DNA of 64,000 nt from Halonatronum saccharophilum DSM 13868 (GTDB taxonomy: Bacteria; Bacillota; Halanaerobiia; Halobacteroidales; Halobacteroidaceae), in assembly GCF_000517025.1 (NCBI RefSeq), contig NZ_KI912095.1, positions 550,559 to 614,558 of the forward strand. The letters are read 5' to 3'. Below the pieces are notes generated by a model that saw only the letters and a list, made by a program, of their open reading frames with translations, did no database searches and was not told the DNA's origin. This document shows, piece after piece, positions 18,623-27,180 of the stretch (its first letter is position 1; every line of letters begins with the position of its first letter). Made by a program: the position numbers and the translations under genes.

Positions 18623-20236
18623 ATGAATAAAAAAGGCTTCTTAGCTTTAGTACTACACTCTCATTTACCATATGTTCGTCACCCTGAAGATCCTTATGCC
18701 TTAGAAGAGGAGTGGCTTTATGAAGCGATTACTGAAACTTACATCCCGCTGATTAAAGTCTTTTCTAATTTAGTACGGGATGGAGTAGATTTTAAAGTTA
18801 CTTTATCACTATCTCCTACTTTAATCTCTATGTTAACAGATAGTCTACTACAAGATCGATACCTAAACCATCTAAATAAACTCATCGAATTAAGTGAAAA
18901 AGAATTAAGAAGAACAAAAGGTGATCCAAAGTTTTACAGAGTAGCTAAGATGTATAATGAAAAATTTTTAGAAAGCAAGAGGTTATTTATTAATTACAAT
19001 AAAAACCTACTCATCCCCTTCAATGTACTCCAAGATATAGGGGTTCTGGAGATAATCACTTGCTCTGCTACCCATGGATACCTACCTTTAATGGACAGAT
19101 ATCCAGAAGCAGTTAAAGCTCAACTTCAAGTTGGTATCAAAATCTATGAAGAAAATTTCAGAAGAAGACCTAGGGGAATTTGGCTTCCTGAATGTGGTTA
19201 CTACCCTGGTATCGACCGTTACCTTTGGGATGAAGGGCTTAAATACTTTTTTGTAGATACTCACGGTATATTAAATTCTAACCCTCGACCAACTTACAAG
19301 AATTTCGCTCCAATCTATACTGACTCTGGTGTTGCAGCCTTTGCTAGAGATGTAGAATCTTCTAAGCAGGTTTGGAGTGCTCAAGAGGGTTATCCGGGAG
19401 ATTATAATTATCGTGAGTTTTATAGAGACATTGGCTATGATTTAGATTATGAATATATTAAAGATTATATTCACCCAGAAGGTTTTAGAAAACAAACAGG
19501 TATAAAATATTATAAGATCACAGAAAAAGATGAGCATAAAGAAGTCTATGATCCGCAAAAAGCAAAAAACAGAGCCAACATCCATGCTCAAAACTTTATG
19601 TTTAATCGCCATAAGCAAATTGGTTATCTAAGTTCGAAAATGGATAGAAGTCCAATAATTGTTTCACCTTATGACACAGAACTATTTGGTCATTGGTGGT
19701 ACGAAGGGCCGATATGGTTAGATCTACTCCTTAGAAAGATAGGCAAGGATGATAAATTAAAGACTATAAGCCCTTCTGATTATTTGGATATCTATCCAAT
19801 AAACCAAGTTGCTACTCCATCCTTATCAAGCTGGGGGGCACAAGGCTATAATCAAGTCTGGTTAGATAGTAGTAACTCTTGGATTTACCCAAAGCTCCAC
19901 AAAATTACTGAACAGATGATTGATCTGGCTAATACATGGCAAGTTAAAAACTCTATAGAGTTAAGAGTTTTAAATCAACTTGCTAGAGAAGTTCTTTTGG
20001 CCCAAAGTAGTGATTGGGCTTTTATTATTAAAACAGACACAATGAAAGAGTATGCAGTTAGAAGAACCAAAGAACATCTAAATAACTTCAACTGTCTCTT
20101 TAGCTCATTAAAACTAGAGGAGATAGACATAGACTTCTTAAAAGGTTTAGAAAAAAAGAATAATATTTTTAAAAATATTGATTATAAGGTTTATCAAAGT
20201 AATCAAAATGCAAACTATAAAGAGGTGATGCTTTAA
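18623..20236 (+). CDS. GH57 1,4-alpha-glucan branching enzyme
   Basis: A GH57-family enzyme of the DUF1957 type, which makes alpha-1,6 branches in glycogen-like glucans. The 537-residue protein starts ALVLHSHLPYVRHPEDP, the family's first motif. The predicted nucleophile Glu190 lies in GIWLPECGYYPG. The predicted acid/base Asp351 lies in SPYDTELFGHWWYEGP. The C-terminal region ends in the helical QSSDWAFIIKT(D) motif common to GH57 branching enzymes. The GGAGGTG SD is clear. The stop overlaps the ATG of the next gene by one base. GH57 also includes amylases, but the overall sequence fits branching enzymes. Confidence 0.88.
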   Translation: MNKKGFLALVLHSHLPYVRHPEDPYALEEEWLYEAITETYIPLIKVFSNLVRDGVDFKVTLSLSPTLISMLTDSLLQDRYLNHLNKLIELSEKELRRTKGDPKFYRVAKMYNEKFLESKRLFINYNKNLLIPFNVLQDIGVLEIITCSATHGYLPLMDRYPEAVKAQLQVGIKIYEENFRRRPRGIWLPECGYYPGIDRYLWDEGLKYFFVDTHGILNSNPRPTYKNFAPIYTDSGVAAFARDVESSKQVWSAQEGYPGDYNYREFYRDIGYDLDYEYIKDYIHPEGFRKQTGIKYYKITEKDEHKEVYDPQKAKNRANIHAQNFMFNRHKQIGYLSSKMDRSPIIVSPYDTELFGHWWYEGPIWLDLLLRKIGKDDKLKTISPSDYLDIYPINQVATPSLSSWGAQGYNQVWLDSSNSWIYPKLHKITEQMIDLANTWQVKNSIELRVLNQLAREVLLAQSSDWAFIIKTDTMKEYAVRRTKEHLNNFNCLFSSLKLEEIDIDFLKGLEKKNNIFKNIDYKVYQSNQNANYKEVML

Positions 20237-21186
20237 TGCAATTAATACTTCTTCTTCTAGCTGTAGCAATAATATTAGTTGCTCTCCTTCGTCCTAAAAA
20301 GGATAAAGATAAGAGCAGATATAAAAGAAATGCAGATATCGGCTTTGGCAATATGAAATATTCCCATGAAAGCAGCGAAGAGTTAACAAATATCAAAGAA
20401 AAAGATAATGAACAAATTACTAATACCAATGAAGATATATCTGATCAAGAGTTGGCCCTTGATAAAGAACTCAACAAAGATGCTATACTGACAAATGAAG
20501 ATGATTTTCAAGAGGAGTTAGAGATATTAAAAGAAAACCTCTCTCCCAACCTAGAAGATGAATCAACTTCCAAAGAGAATAATCATAGATATTTAGTAAG
20601 TAGCTACTGGCGCAGAAGATTAAAAGAGAGGGATGAAGAGTTTGCTCGTATCCCTAGTACAAATTTTAAAATAGACTTATCTCCAAACCATGAATCACCT
20701 TCAGAGAGGTTGTGGAACTCTAATAAAGAAAATGAACTCGTTTTAATGACCCAATCTCCAGATTATATATATGCTTATTGGAAGGCTAATGGTTTAAGCT
20801 TTGAAGGAGAGAAAGCTGTAATAAGAGTTTATAAAGAAAGTAATTCAATCGATCTTCAAGATAACTATTTCGAAATAGAGATAAAGAAAGGTGAAGGAGA
20901 AAAGTATATAAACCTACCTCAACCAAATTCTAATTACTATGGAGAGCTTGGATTACTAACTATAAATGAAATCTTTATCCCTTTAATTAGATCTAATAGA
21001 GTTACGGTCCCAAGGGCCAAGCCTTCAGAAAATAATAACGAACTATGGATGAAAGTAGAAGATCAAAAAAGAGAATATACTTTCTATACCGCTAATTGTT
21101 CATTAGGTGATAATAAAGTTATCTATAATTTCAAGGAAAAAGATCTAGACAAAAAGTTAAGCTCCGACTCATTTATTAACAATTAA
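20236..21186 (+). CDS. DUF4912 domain protein with N-terminal membrane anchor
   Basis: Function unknown. The first 20 residues (LILLLLAVAIILVALL) form a membrane anchor, followed by a charged, low-complexity linker to about residue 125. The C-terminal half carries a DUF4912-like domain (LVLMTQSPDYIYAYWKANG, about 168-186) with beta-rich sequence to the end. It is translationally coupled to the GH57 gene by TAATG. Such proteins recur next to GH57 enzymes, so a role in glucan metabolism or its anchoring is plausible. That is context, not proof. Confidence 0.8.
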   Translation: MQLILLLLAVAIILVALLRPKKDKDKSRYKRNADIGFGNMKYSHESSEELTNIKEKDNEQITNTNEDISDQELALDKELNKDAILTNEDDFQEELEILKENLSPNLEDESTSKENNHRYLVSSYWRRRLKERDEEFARIPSTNFKIDLSPNHESPSERLWNSNKENELVLMTQSPDYIYAYWKANGLSFEGEKAVIRVYKESNSIDLQDNYFEIEIKKGEGEKYINLPQPNSNYYGELGLLTINEIFIPLIRSNRVTVPRAKPSENNNELWMKVEDQKREYTFYTANCSLGDNKVIYNFKEKDLDKKLSSDSFINN

Positions 21187-21197
21187 ATAATAGCAAT

Positions 21198-21229
21198 AAA
21201 CCTTTGGCTCCTAGGAGCCAAAGGTTTAT
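21198..21229. terminator. Bidirectional terminator between the DUF4912 and CBM genes
   Basis: A perfect stem, AACCTTTGGCTCC with GGAGCCAAAGGTT, lies between convergent genes. It is followed on the plus strand by TATTTTTCTT and on the minus strand by TATTGCTATT. It serves both transcription units. Confidence 0.85.
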
Positions 21230-21241
21230 TTTTCTTAGATA

Positions 21242-21550
21242 CTACCCATTATGAACTTCGTAGCTCCAGTTGTTGCCACTATTATTATCCCAATTATCCG
21301 CTGAATCTTTGAAGCAAAAATTAAACCTATCGGTAGTATTGACCCTTAATTGAGCAGTAAACTTCCCTTGTTGATCTCTTTCCATAGCTATATCAGTTAC
21401 ATCCATCCAATTGTCTCCAAAACCTACACCAGCATGGAGATAAATATTATCAGCCCCACTTTTATTAAGGAGTCCATCATAAACAACTCTAACTCTCTCT
21501 CCTGCAGTTATTGGGGTTGGTTGTACTGTAACATCTGAATAATCTTGCAT
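21242..21550 (-). CDS. Stand-alone starch-binding module (CBM25/53-like)
   Basis: A 102-residue protein that is almost only a beta-sandwich carbohydrate-binding module. Features include VRVVYDGLLNKSGADNIYLH, GFGDNWMDVTDIAM, then FNFCFKDSADNWDNNSGNNW, the aromatic-rich pattern of families 25/53. There is no signal peptide, so it is presumably cytosolic and may bind stored glucan. ATG 21550 follows AAAGGAGG; a TTG one codon earlier is closer to the usual spacing. It converges on the GH57/DUF4912 pair. The lack of any attached catalytic domain is unusual. Confidence 0.8.
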   Translation of the reverse strand: MQDYSDVTVQPTPITAGERVRVVYDGLLNKSGADNIYLHAGVGFGDNWMDVTDIAMERDQQGKFTAQLRVNTTDRFNFCFKDSADNWDNNSGNNWSYEVHNG

Positions 21551-21637
21551 CAATTATTACCTCCTTTTAGATATAAGAATCAATACCTATCTATATCTTT
21601 TGCAATATCAACTCTTTTAATAAGAGGTAATTTTTAC

Positions 21638-23023
21638 TTATTTTCTAAGGTTTTTTATATAATCATCTATAGCTCTTGCAGCTCTCTTGCCTGCTCCCAT
21701 AGCTTCAATTACTGTTGCTGCTCCAGTAACTGTATCTCCACCAGCAAAGACTCCTTCTTTACTAGTCTCTCCACTCTCATCACAAGCATCTATCGTTCCC
21801 CACTTTGTTGTCTCGATATCTTGAGCATCCTTAAGAAGTATAGGATTGGGTCTCTGTCCAATTGCCATAATAACAGTATCTACTTCCATTATCCACTCTG
21901 ACCCTTCAATAGGTACTGGTCTTCTCCTACCAGAATCATCAGCTTCTCCTAACTCCATCCTGATACATTTAATCCCTTTTACAAAACCTTCTTTATCACC
22001 TAAAATTTCCGTTGGGTTATTTAAAAGTTCAAAGCGTATTCCCTCTTCTTTAGCATGATCAATCTCTTCGACACGAGCTGGCATTTCATCTTCACCACGA
22101 CGATAAACTATGATCGATTCTTTTGCACCTAGCCTTAATGCTGTTCTAGCTGCATCCATAGCTACATTTCCAGCTCCTACAACTGCTACCTTCTCTCCTG
22201 TATGAACAGGAGTCTTATATTCAGGGAATCTATAGGCCTTCATTAAATTAACTCTAGTTAAGAATTCATTGGCAGAATAGACACCATTTAAGTTCTCACC
22301 TTCAATACCTAAAAACCTTGGTAATCCTGCTCCAGTTCCTATAAATACAGCCTTATACTCTTCTTCAAAGAGCTCTTCTAAGCCTTTAATCTTACCTACA
22401 ACATGATTATACTTTATCTCTACTCCAAGTTTTTCAATCTTCTCAATCTCATCTTTAACAATATCTTTAGGTAATCTAAACTCAGGGATACCATAGGTTA
22501 AAACCCCTCCAGCCTCATGAAAGGCTTCAAAGATAGTTACCTCATATCCCATCTTTGCTAGATCAGCTGCTGCCGTAAGACCAGCAGGACCAGCACCAAT
22601 AATAGCAACCTTTCCCTTATCTTGATTTCCAATAACTTCTATTTCTTCTTTGCCCCTAGCATAATCGGCTACAAACCTTTCTAAACGACCAATGGCTACT
22701 GCTTCATTCTTAATTCCTACAATACACTTTCTCTCACACTGCTCCTCTTGAGGACATACTCTCCCACAGACTGCAGGCAAGTTATTCTTTTCCTTAATCT
22801 TCTGAGCCGCTTTTTCAAATTCACCCTCTGCAACTAAAGCAATAAAATCCGGTATGTCAACTTCAACAGGACACCCTTGCATACAGAGTGGATTCTTACA
22901 CTGTAAACATCTGTTAGCTTCTTTAATCGCCTCTTCTTCAGTATATCCTAGTGTAACTTCTTTAAAGTTATTGACTCTTTTCTTAGGGTCTTGCTCTGGC
23001 ATTTTTACTTTTTTACCCTTCAT
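21638..23023 (-). CDS. nfnB: NADH-dependent reduced ferredoxin:NADP+ oxidoreductase, subunit B (GltD-like)
   Basis: NfnAB couples electron transfer from ferredoxin and NADH to NADP+ by flavin bifurcation in anaerobes. The 461-residue subunit has an N-terminal 4Fe-4S region (CLQCKNPLCMQGCPVEVDIP and CGRVCPQEEQCERKC). It also has FAD and NADPH Rossmann motifs (VAIIGAGPAGLTAAADLA and VAVVGAGNVAMDAARTALRLG), and a C-terminal GGDTVTGAATVIEAMGAGKRAA. ATG 23023 overlaps the end of nfnA by 11 bp. The upstream ATG at 23074 would give an unusual extension. GltD of glutamate synthase is the main alternative, excluded by the nfnA neighbour. Confidence 0.92.
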   Translation of the reverse strand: MKGKKVKMPEQDPKKRVNNFKEVTLGYTEEEAIKEANRCLQCKNPLCMQGCPVEVDIPDFIALVAEGEFEKAAQKIKEKNNLPAVCGRVCPQEEQCERKCIVGIKNEAVAIGRLERFVADYARGKEEIEVIGNQDKGKVAIIGAGPAGLTAAADLAKMGYEVTIFEAFHEAGGVLTYGIPEFRLPKDIVKDEIEKIEKLGVEIKYNHVVGKIKGLEELFEEEYKAVFIGTGAGLPRFLGIEGENLNGVYSANEFLTRVNLMKAYRFPEYKTPVHTGEKVAVVGAGNVAMDAARTALRLGAKESIIVYRRGEDEMPARVEEIDHAKEEGIRFELLNNPTEILGDKEGFVKGIKCIRMELGEADDSGRRRPVPIEGSEWIMEVDTVIMAIGQRPNPILLKDAQDIETTKWGTIDACDESGETSKEGVFAGGDTVTGAATVIEAMGAGKRAARAIDDYIKNLRK

Positions 23024-23858
23024 TGACACGGCATCCTTCACCTCCAAAGACATGGTCTTTAACTTCTTGCTCATGTTTAGAGTAGAAATTTTGCCTTCTT
23101 AATTGTTCATCATAATCTACTAAATGTCCATCGAAGGCTGGTCCATCTACACAAGAGAACTTAGTATCTCCACCAACAGTTACTCGGCAACCTCCACACA
23201 TTCCTGTTCCATCTATCATCAAAGAATTTAAACTAACTATAGTCTTAACCCCATACTCTTTAGTCAATTGAGATACAAACTTCATCATAATCATTGGCCC
23301 GATAGCCACTACCATATCTACATCTTCTTCTTCTAGAACTTGTTTCAAAATATCAGTCACAAACCCCTTATGACCTTTAGAACCATCATCAGTAGTTACA
23401 TACAAGCTACTACTTAATCTCTCAAAGTCACCTTCTAAAATCAATAACTCCTCATTTCTAGCTCCTAATATAGTAATGATCTCGGCACCACCTTTGTGCA
23501 AAGACTTTACTTTAGGATAAAGAGGGGCAGCTCCTAATCCACCAGCTACACACACTACCTTATTATATCCCCCAGTCTTAATTGGCTCTCCTAACGGGCC
23601 AACAAGATCTAAAAATTCATCGCCTACTTCTAAGTTACAGATCTGTTCACTACTAAATCCAACCTCTTGAATAATAATAGTAATACTTCCTTCCTCTCGA
23701 TCATAATCAGCAATCGTTAAAGGAATTCTCTCTCCCTTCTCATCTACTCTCACAATTAAAAAATGACCTGGTTCTGCTTTTGAAGCAACCTTAGGCGCAT
23801 CCACTTTTAATCGTGTAATCTTAAGTGCTAATACTTCTTTCTCTAATACTCGATACAC
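23013..23858 (-). CDS. nfnA: NADH-dependent reduced ferredoxin:NADP+ oxidoreductase, subunit A
   Basis: This is the smaller NfnAB subunit, a ferredoxin-NADP reductase-fold protein of 281 residues holding FAD and a 2Fe-2S cluster. An FAD-binding region (IPLTIADYDREEGSITIIIQ) comes first. An NAD-binding segment (VVCVAGGLGAAPLYPK, about 105-120) follows. The C-terminal cluster motif is MCGGCRVTVGGDTKFSC-DGP, with Cys at about 218, 221 and 233. It starts with GTG after GGAGGG. Sulfide dehydrogenase subunit is an older name for the family. It is cotranscribed with nfnB. Confidence 0.92.
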   Translation of the reverse strand: MYRVLEKEVLALKITRLKVDAPKVASKAEPGHFLIVRVDEKGERIPLTIADYDREEGSITIIIQEVGFSSEQICNLEVGDEFLDLVGPLGEPIKTGGYNKVVCVAGGLGAAPLYPKVKSLHKGGAEIITILGARNEELLILEGDFERLSSSLYVTTDDGSKGHKGFVTDILKQVLEEEDVDMVVAIGPMIMMKFVSQLTKEYGVKTIVSLNSLMIDGTGMCGGCRVTVGGDTKFSCVDGPAFDGHLVDYDEQLRRQNFYSKHEQEVKDHVFGGEGCRVNEG

Positions 23859-24120
23859 TTTGTTTCCCTCCTAATTCTTATATATCTGAACTTTAACATC
23901 ATATACTAATCACTAAAATAATTAATATATGGTTGGAAAATAATACAAGTAAGTAGATGAAAATACTACGTTTTCACCGTTAATTATCTACTGCATACTC
24001 TACACAGATAAAATATTTACTCTAATTATACCACCACCAAAAACAAAAATCAATTTTATCTGGTAAAAATCATTTCTAACTAGTGAAACAAATAACGTTT
24101 GTAGATTAATTTTTAATTCA
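23859..24120. other. Non-coding gap upstream of nfnA
   Basis: A+T-rich DNA that should hold the nfnAB promoter. I cannot place confident -35/-10 boxes on the minus strand. There is no repeat of the families described elsewhere. Confidence 0.35.
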
Positions 24121-24150
24121 AAAAGACTCTCATAGCTATGAGAGTCTTTT
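24121..24150 (-). terminator. Terminator after the Kae1-like gene and its array
   Basis: AAAAGACTCTCATAG pairs perfectly with CTATGAGAGTCTTTT. On the minus strand the stem runs into TTTTTGAATTAAAA. It lies just beyond the tandem array, so it appears to end the nusB/Kae1-like transcription unit. Confidence 0.85.
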
Positions 24151-24173
24151 TAAGAATCATTATAATTTATTTT

Positions 24174-24394
24174 TCACTCTAACCCTAATGCTGCTACACC
24201 TCTCATAGCTTAAAGAACAAAGCCACTCGTGGTAACTCCAATCTCCATCTCTTTTAAAGAAACTTTATGAATTGTGATACTTTTTTACTCTAAACCTAGA
24301 GCTGCTACACCTCTCATGGCTTAAAGAGCAAAGCCACTCGTGGTAAATCAAATCTCATCCCTTTTAAAGAAACTGTATGAATTGTGATACTTTT
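24174..24394. repeat. Two tandem ~110-bp units repeating the Kae1-like gene 3' end plus a hairpin
   Basis: Units begin at 24174 and 24285, and the real gene end is at 24395 (periods 111 and 110). On the minus strand each copy encodes GVAALGLE-stop against GVAVLGLE-stop in the gene. The differences are mainly synonymous (TTA/CTA, GGT/GGG, GCG/GCA, TAA/TGA), with one Val/Ala change. Hairpins lie at 24203-24231 and 24313-24342. The tails are nearly identical (AAGAAACT-TATGAATTGTGATAC). Same architecture as 7886-8208 and 63111-63330. Confidence 0.85.
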
Positions 24395-25330
24395 TTACTC
24401 TAAACCTAAGACCGCTACACCCACTGCGTTATCAGTACTATATTTAGGGTCGGCAAAGTAAAGTTTTGCTCCAACTGCTTTATGTTCTAAACGCGTTCTT
24501 AATCTATCTCTTATGTATTCATTGGCTGCCACTCCACCAACAATCAAAATATCCTTTATCCCTTCTTCTTCTATCCCCTTCTTCAATACCTTCTCTAAAG
24601 AGTTAGCAATTGATCTCTGTAAAGCCAAGGCTATATCCTTTTTGGACTTACCTTCTTCAATTGCTCGCATTGCTGCAGATGTTGGCCCAGAAAAACTCAT
24701 ATTATAACCCTTTACTGAAGATGGTATTGAGAGGGTATCTAAGTTACCCTCTTTAGCCAGCTCCTCTAAGTGGGGACCTGCTGGAAAAGGTAGTCCCATT
24801 TTAACCCCAACTCGATCAACGAATTGGCCCGCATGTAAATCATTAGATTCTCCTAATTCATCCACCTCAAAAGATTTATCCTTAGCAACAAATTTAACCT
24901 TCAAAATATCTGATGTCCCCCCTGATAAATGTACAGCCAAAAACTTATTAAGCCGCTTCTCTGCTGACCATAAACCTGCCATAAGGTGCCCTTCTTGATG
25001 GGAAACCTTCTTTAAAGGAATATTCATCATGCTTGTCAAAGACTGGGCTTGTCCTAAACCTACTAAAAATACAGGCATATAAGATCCCGCCTTAGATCGA
25101 GGAGAAGAAGTTACAACAACCTTGGTTAAATCGCCTTCAAAACTATCCCCTATTTCAGAAATCAATCGAGGTAGGTTCTTTAAATGTTGAAATAAGGCTT
25201 CAGACTGTCTAAGTCCTCTCTCTCCACACTGTACTTCTAGCACACTCCTTCTCTCATCTACCAATTCTCCTGAAGCATTCAGCAAGGCTACTGAAGTTGT
25301 ATAATTGCTAGTATCTATACCTAAAATCAA
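24395..25330 (-). CDS. Kae1/TsaD-like protein (ASKHA superfamily)
   Basis: The 311-residue protein is related to TsaD, which makes threonylcarbamoyladenosine in tRNA. It is shorter and diverged, so the canonical function is doubtful. Visible are the nucleotide fold start MILGIDTSNYTTSVALL, a metal motif HQEGH in KVSHQEGHLMAGLW, HLSGGTSDIL, and ILIVGGVAANEYIRDRL. TTG 25330 lies 8 nt from AAAGGGG. A second, canonical tsaD is expected elsewhere in the genome. It follows nusB by about 30 bp. Its 3' end is repeated twice downstream. Confidence 0.8.
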   Translation of the reverse strand: MILGIDTSNYTTSVALLNASGELVDERRSVLEVQCGERGLRQSEALFQHLKNLPRLISEIGDSFEGDLTKVVVTSSPRSKAGSYMPVFLVGLGQAQSLTSMMNIPLKKVSHQEGHLMAGLWSAEKRLNKFLAVHLSGGTSDILKVKFVAKDKSFEVDELGESNDLHAGQFVDRVGVKMGLPFPAGPHLEELAKEGNLDTLSIPSSVKGYNMSFSGPTSAAMRAIEEGKSKKDIALALQRSIANSLEKVLKKGIEEEGIKDILIVGGVAANEYIRDRLRTRLEHKAVGAKLYFADPKYSTDNAVGVAVLGLE

Positions 25331-25357
25331 CCTAATTACCCCTTTCCTTAGAATAAA

Positions 25358-25768
25358 TTATAATCCTTCAGCTATTCTCCCCAAAACACCATGGATAAAT
25401 TTAGCTGATTTTTCATCACTAAAAGATTTAGCAAGCTCTATAGCCTCATCAATAGCTACAGCAACAGGTATATCCTCTTCAAATAAAATCTCATAAAGGG
25501 CCAACCTAATAATATTTCTATCTACTTTACCTATCCTATCAATCTTCCAGTCCTTAGCTTTTTCATCTACTAATTCGTCAATCTTTTTAATATTTTCATC
25601 TGTTCCCTTTAAAATATCCTCCAAGTAACTTCCCTCTAACATAATCTCTGGCCTATCATTATGTAATTTCTTCAGATTAATCTCTAAACTTTCTTTATTA
25701 ACATCCATTTGATACAACAACTGAACTGCTACTTCTCTAGATTGACGCCTATTTAACTCTCTTTTCAT
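25358..25768 (-). CDS. nusB: Transcription antitermination factor NusB
   Basis: NusB acts with NusE (S10) on boxA RNA in rRNA antitermination. The 136-residue all-helical protein has the typical start NRRQSREVAVQLLYQMDV. Other conserved segments are IDRIGKVDRNIIRLALYEILF and the C-terminal IAIDEAIELAKSF-FIHGVLG. Length is normal. It has a GGGGAGG SD and an ATG start. It is placed just upstream of the Kae1-like gene and downstream of the Asp23/AmaP/DUF2273 set, an order common in clostridia. Confidence 0.96.
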   Translation of the reverse strand: MKRELNRRQSREVAVQLLYQMDVNKESLEINLKKLHNDRPEIMLEGSYLEDILKGTDENIKKIDELVDEKAKDWKIDRIGKVDRNIIRLALYEILFEEDIPVAVAIDEAIELAKSFSDEKSAKFIHGVLGRIAEGL

Positions 25769-25854
25769 AATTTAACCTCCCCAGAATTTAGATATATATA
25801 TATTATAGTATCCTATAAAAGCAATTATAATTATCCTTTCACTAGATAAGCATT

Positions 25855-25884
25855 TAAAAAACCACCTATAAGAATCAAGGTGGT
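25855..25884 (-). terminator. Terminator after the DUF2273 gene
   Basis: ACCACCTTGATTCTTATAGG and the pairing GTGGT form a short stem, and on the minus strand TTTTTAAATG follows. It ends the Asp23-AmaP-DUF2273 unit before nusB. Confidence 0.7.
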
Positions 25885-25905
25885 AAAGGACTAATCTCAA
25901 CTTAA

Positions 25906-26139
25906 TTATTTGTTATATTGAAATATATCATTGATTATGTCTCTAATGTCTTCTTTGTTATCGTATCTCATACCAAAATAATAGCCAATCCCCATAGAAA
26001 TAACAATAAATAAAGCTAAAACAATACCAAAGCGAATAACCAATAAAGCAACAAAGAGACCAATCAACAAACCTAGAACTCTACCCTTATAATTCTTTAA
26101 AAGAGCTATAACCTTAGACAAATCGTCAATTTCAATCAT
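25906..26139 (-). CDS. DUF2273 small membrane protein
   Basis: A 77-residue protein with two adjacent hydrophobic helices (about 18-38 and 41-57) and a short charged tail. Proteins of this family sit beside AmaP and Asp23 and are thought to belong to the same membrane-linked alkaline/envelope stress assembly. The function is not established. It starts 20 bp after the amaP stop and is probably cotranscribed. Confidence 0.85.
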   Translation of the reverse strand: MIEIDDLSKVIALLKNYKGRVLGLLIGLFVALLVIRFGIVLALFIVISMGIGYYFGMRYDNKEDIRDIINDIFQYNK

Positions 26140-26159
26140 AACTTATACACCTCTTTTAA

Positions 26160-26693
26160 TTAATCTACTCTCAGCCTCTTCTTCTTTTGAATCTCCTTAA
26201 TTAATATTTCAACTTTAGATATTTCAACACCAGTTGTAGACGCTACCCTCTCCTTAACCATCTCTTGTAAAGATGTAGCTAACTCAGGAATGTTGGCCCT
26301 AGTATCTGAGGTTAGATTCATTCTAATATTAACACAATCATCCTTAACTTTAACTTTAGAATCAATATTATCAAACTGACCCTCTTCTTCTATAACCTCT
26401 TTTACCAAACTGTTAATAGCATCCAAAGTAATCCTTACATTACCAAACTCATTCATAACGACTATAGCCCCACTGACCTTCTTTCTTCTAAAAAAGAGCT
26501 GCAAAACTCTAATAGAGATTAAAAATAGTACTGCACCAACAACACCTAACTCAATACTTCCCTCAAGAATAGCAAAGAAAGCCTCTACTGCTTCAAAACT
26601 AATTACCCCAAAGGAGAGCCCTATCATAAATACAGAAGTAATACCTACCAAAAGAGTCAATAACATTACAAATAGCCTGTCTATAATCTCCAT
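26160..26693 (-). CDS. amaP: Alkaline shock response membrane anchor protein AmaP
   Basis: AmaP anchors Asp23 to the membrane in staphylococci. The 177-residue protein has two membrane helices (about 8-30 and 46-68), then the cytosolic AmaP domain (GAIVVMNEFGNVRITLDAINSLV). The C-terminal half is Asp23-like (VNIRMNLTSDTRANIPELATSLQEMVKERVASTTGVEI). It stands between the Asp23-family gene and DUF2273. ATG follows AAAGGGG. Confidence 0.9.
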   Translation of the reverse strand: MEIIDRLFVMLLTLLVGITSVFMIGLSFGVISFEAVEAFFAILEGSIELGVVGAVLFLISIRVLQLFFRRKKVSGAIVVMNEFGNVRITLDAINSLVKEVIEEEGQFDNIDSKVKVKDDCVNIRMNLTSDTRANIPELATSLQEMVKERVASTTGVEISKVEILIKEIQKKKRLRVD

Positions 26694-26718
26694 TAATATC
26701 CCCTTTCTTTAAGAAGAA

Positions 26719-26750
26719 TATAAGCTAACCCTATAAAGAGCTAGCTTATA
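26719..26750 (-). terminator. Stem-loop between the Asp23 and amaP genes
   Basis: ATAAGCTA pairs with TAGCTTAT around a loop of about 16 nt, followed on the minus strand by TTCTTCTT. It is a weak terminator at best and may attenuate transcription into amaP. Confidence 0.4.
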
Positions 26751-26775
26751 GATATAATTCTCCTTTATTAAAACC

Positions 26776-27180
26776 CTACCTTACACGAGGAACTTCTAAT
26801 TCCTGCTCTTCCACTTCTTCTTCAACCTCTTCTTCTTTTTCCCTAAACCTAACACCTTGAACATGAACATTAACTTCTACAACATCTAAACCAGTCATAC
26901 TCTCAATAGCTTTCTTTACATTCTCTTGGATTTCCCAAGATACATCACGAATCTTAGCACCATACTTCATTATCACATATAAATCTACTGCAACCTCTTT
27001 CTCTCCTACCTCTACCTTAACACCTCGAGATAGGTTACTCTTTCCCAGTATCTCAGCGATACCATTGACCAATCCCCCACTCATTCCAGCTACACCTTCA
27101 ATTTCGGTTGCAGCCAAACCAGCAATAATACTAGCTACTTCTGGGGCAATTCTAATAGCTCCAACATTATTTTCGCTCAT
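26776..27180 (-). CDS. Asp23/Gls24 family envelope stress protein
   Basis: A 134-residue cytosolic protein of the Asp23/Gls24 family. The core is GAIRIAPEVASIIAGLAATEIEGVAGMSGG, then KGVKVEVGEKEVAVDLYVIMKYG-like beta strands and VQENVKKAIESMTGLDV, which are diagnostic. The C-terminus is a short Glu-rich tail. It leads the three-gene set with AmaP and DUF2273. Such genes often lie next to nusB and accC in clostridia, as here. The SD is AGGAGGGG. Confidence 0.92.
   Translation of the reverse strand: MSENNVGAIRIAPEVASIIAGLAATEIEGVAGMSGGLVNGIAEILGKSNLSRGVKVEVGEKEVAVDLYVIMKYGAKIRDVSWEIQENVKKAIESMTGLDVVEVNVHVQGVRFREKEEEVEEEVEEQELEVPRVR

Noticed and set aside
25498..25504. GGCC enrichment caused by a HaeIII-like methylase target
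   Set aside because: GGCC outside the TTGGCCC/GGGCCAA context is not enriched, so the four-base site alone does not explain the signal.
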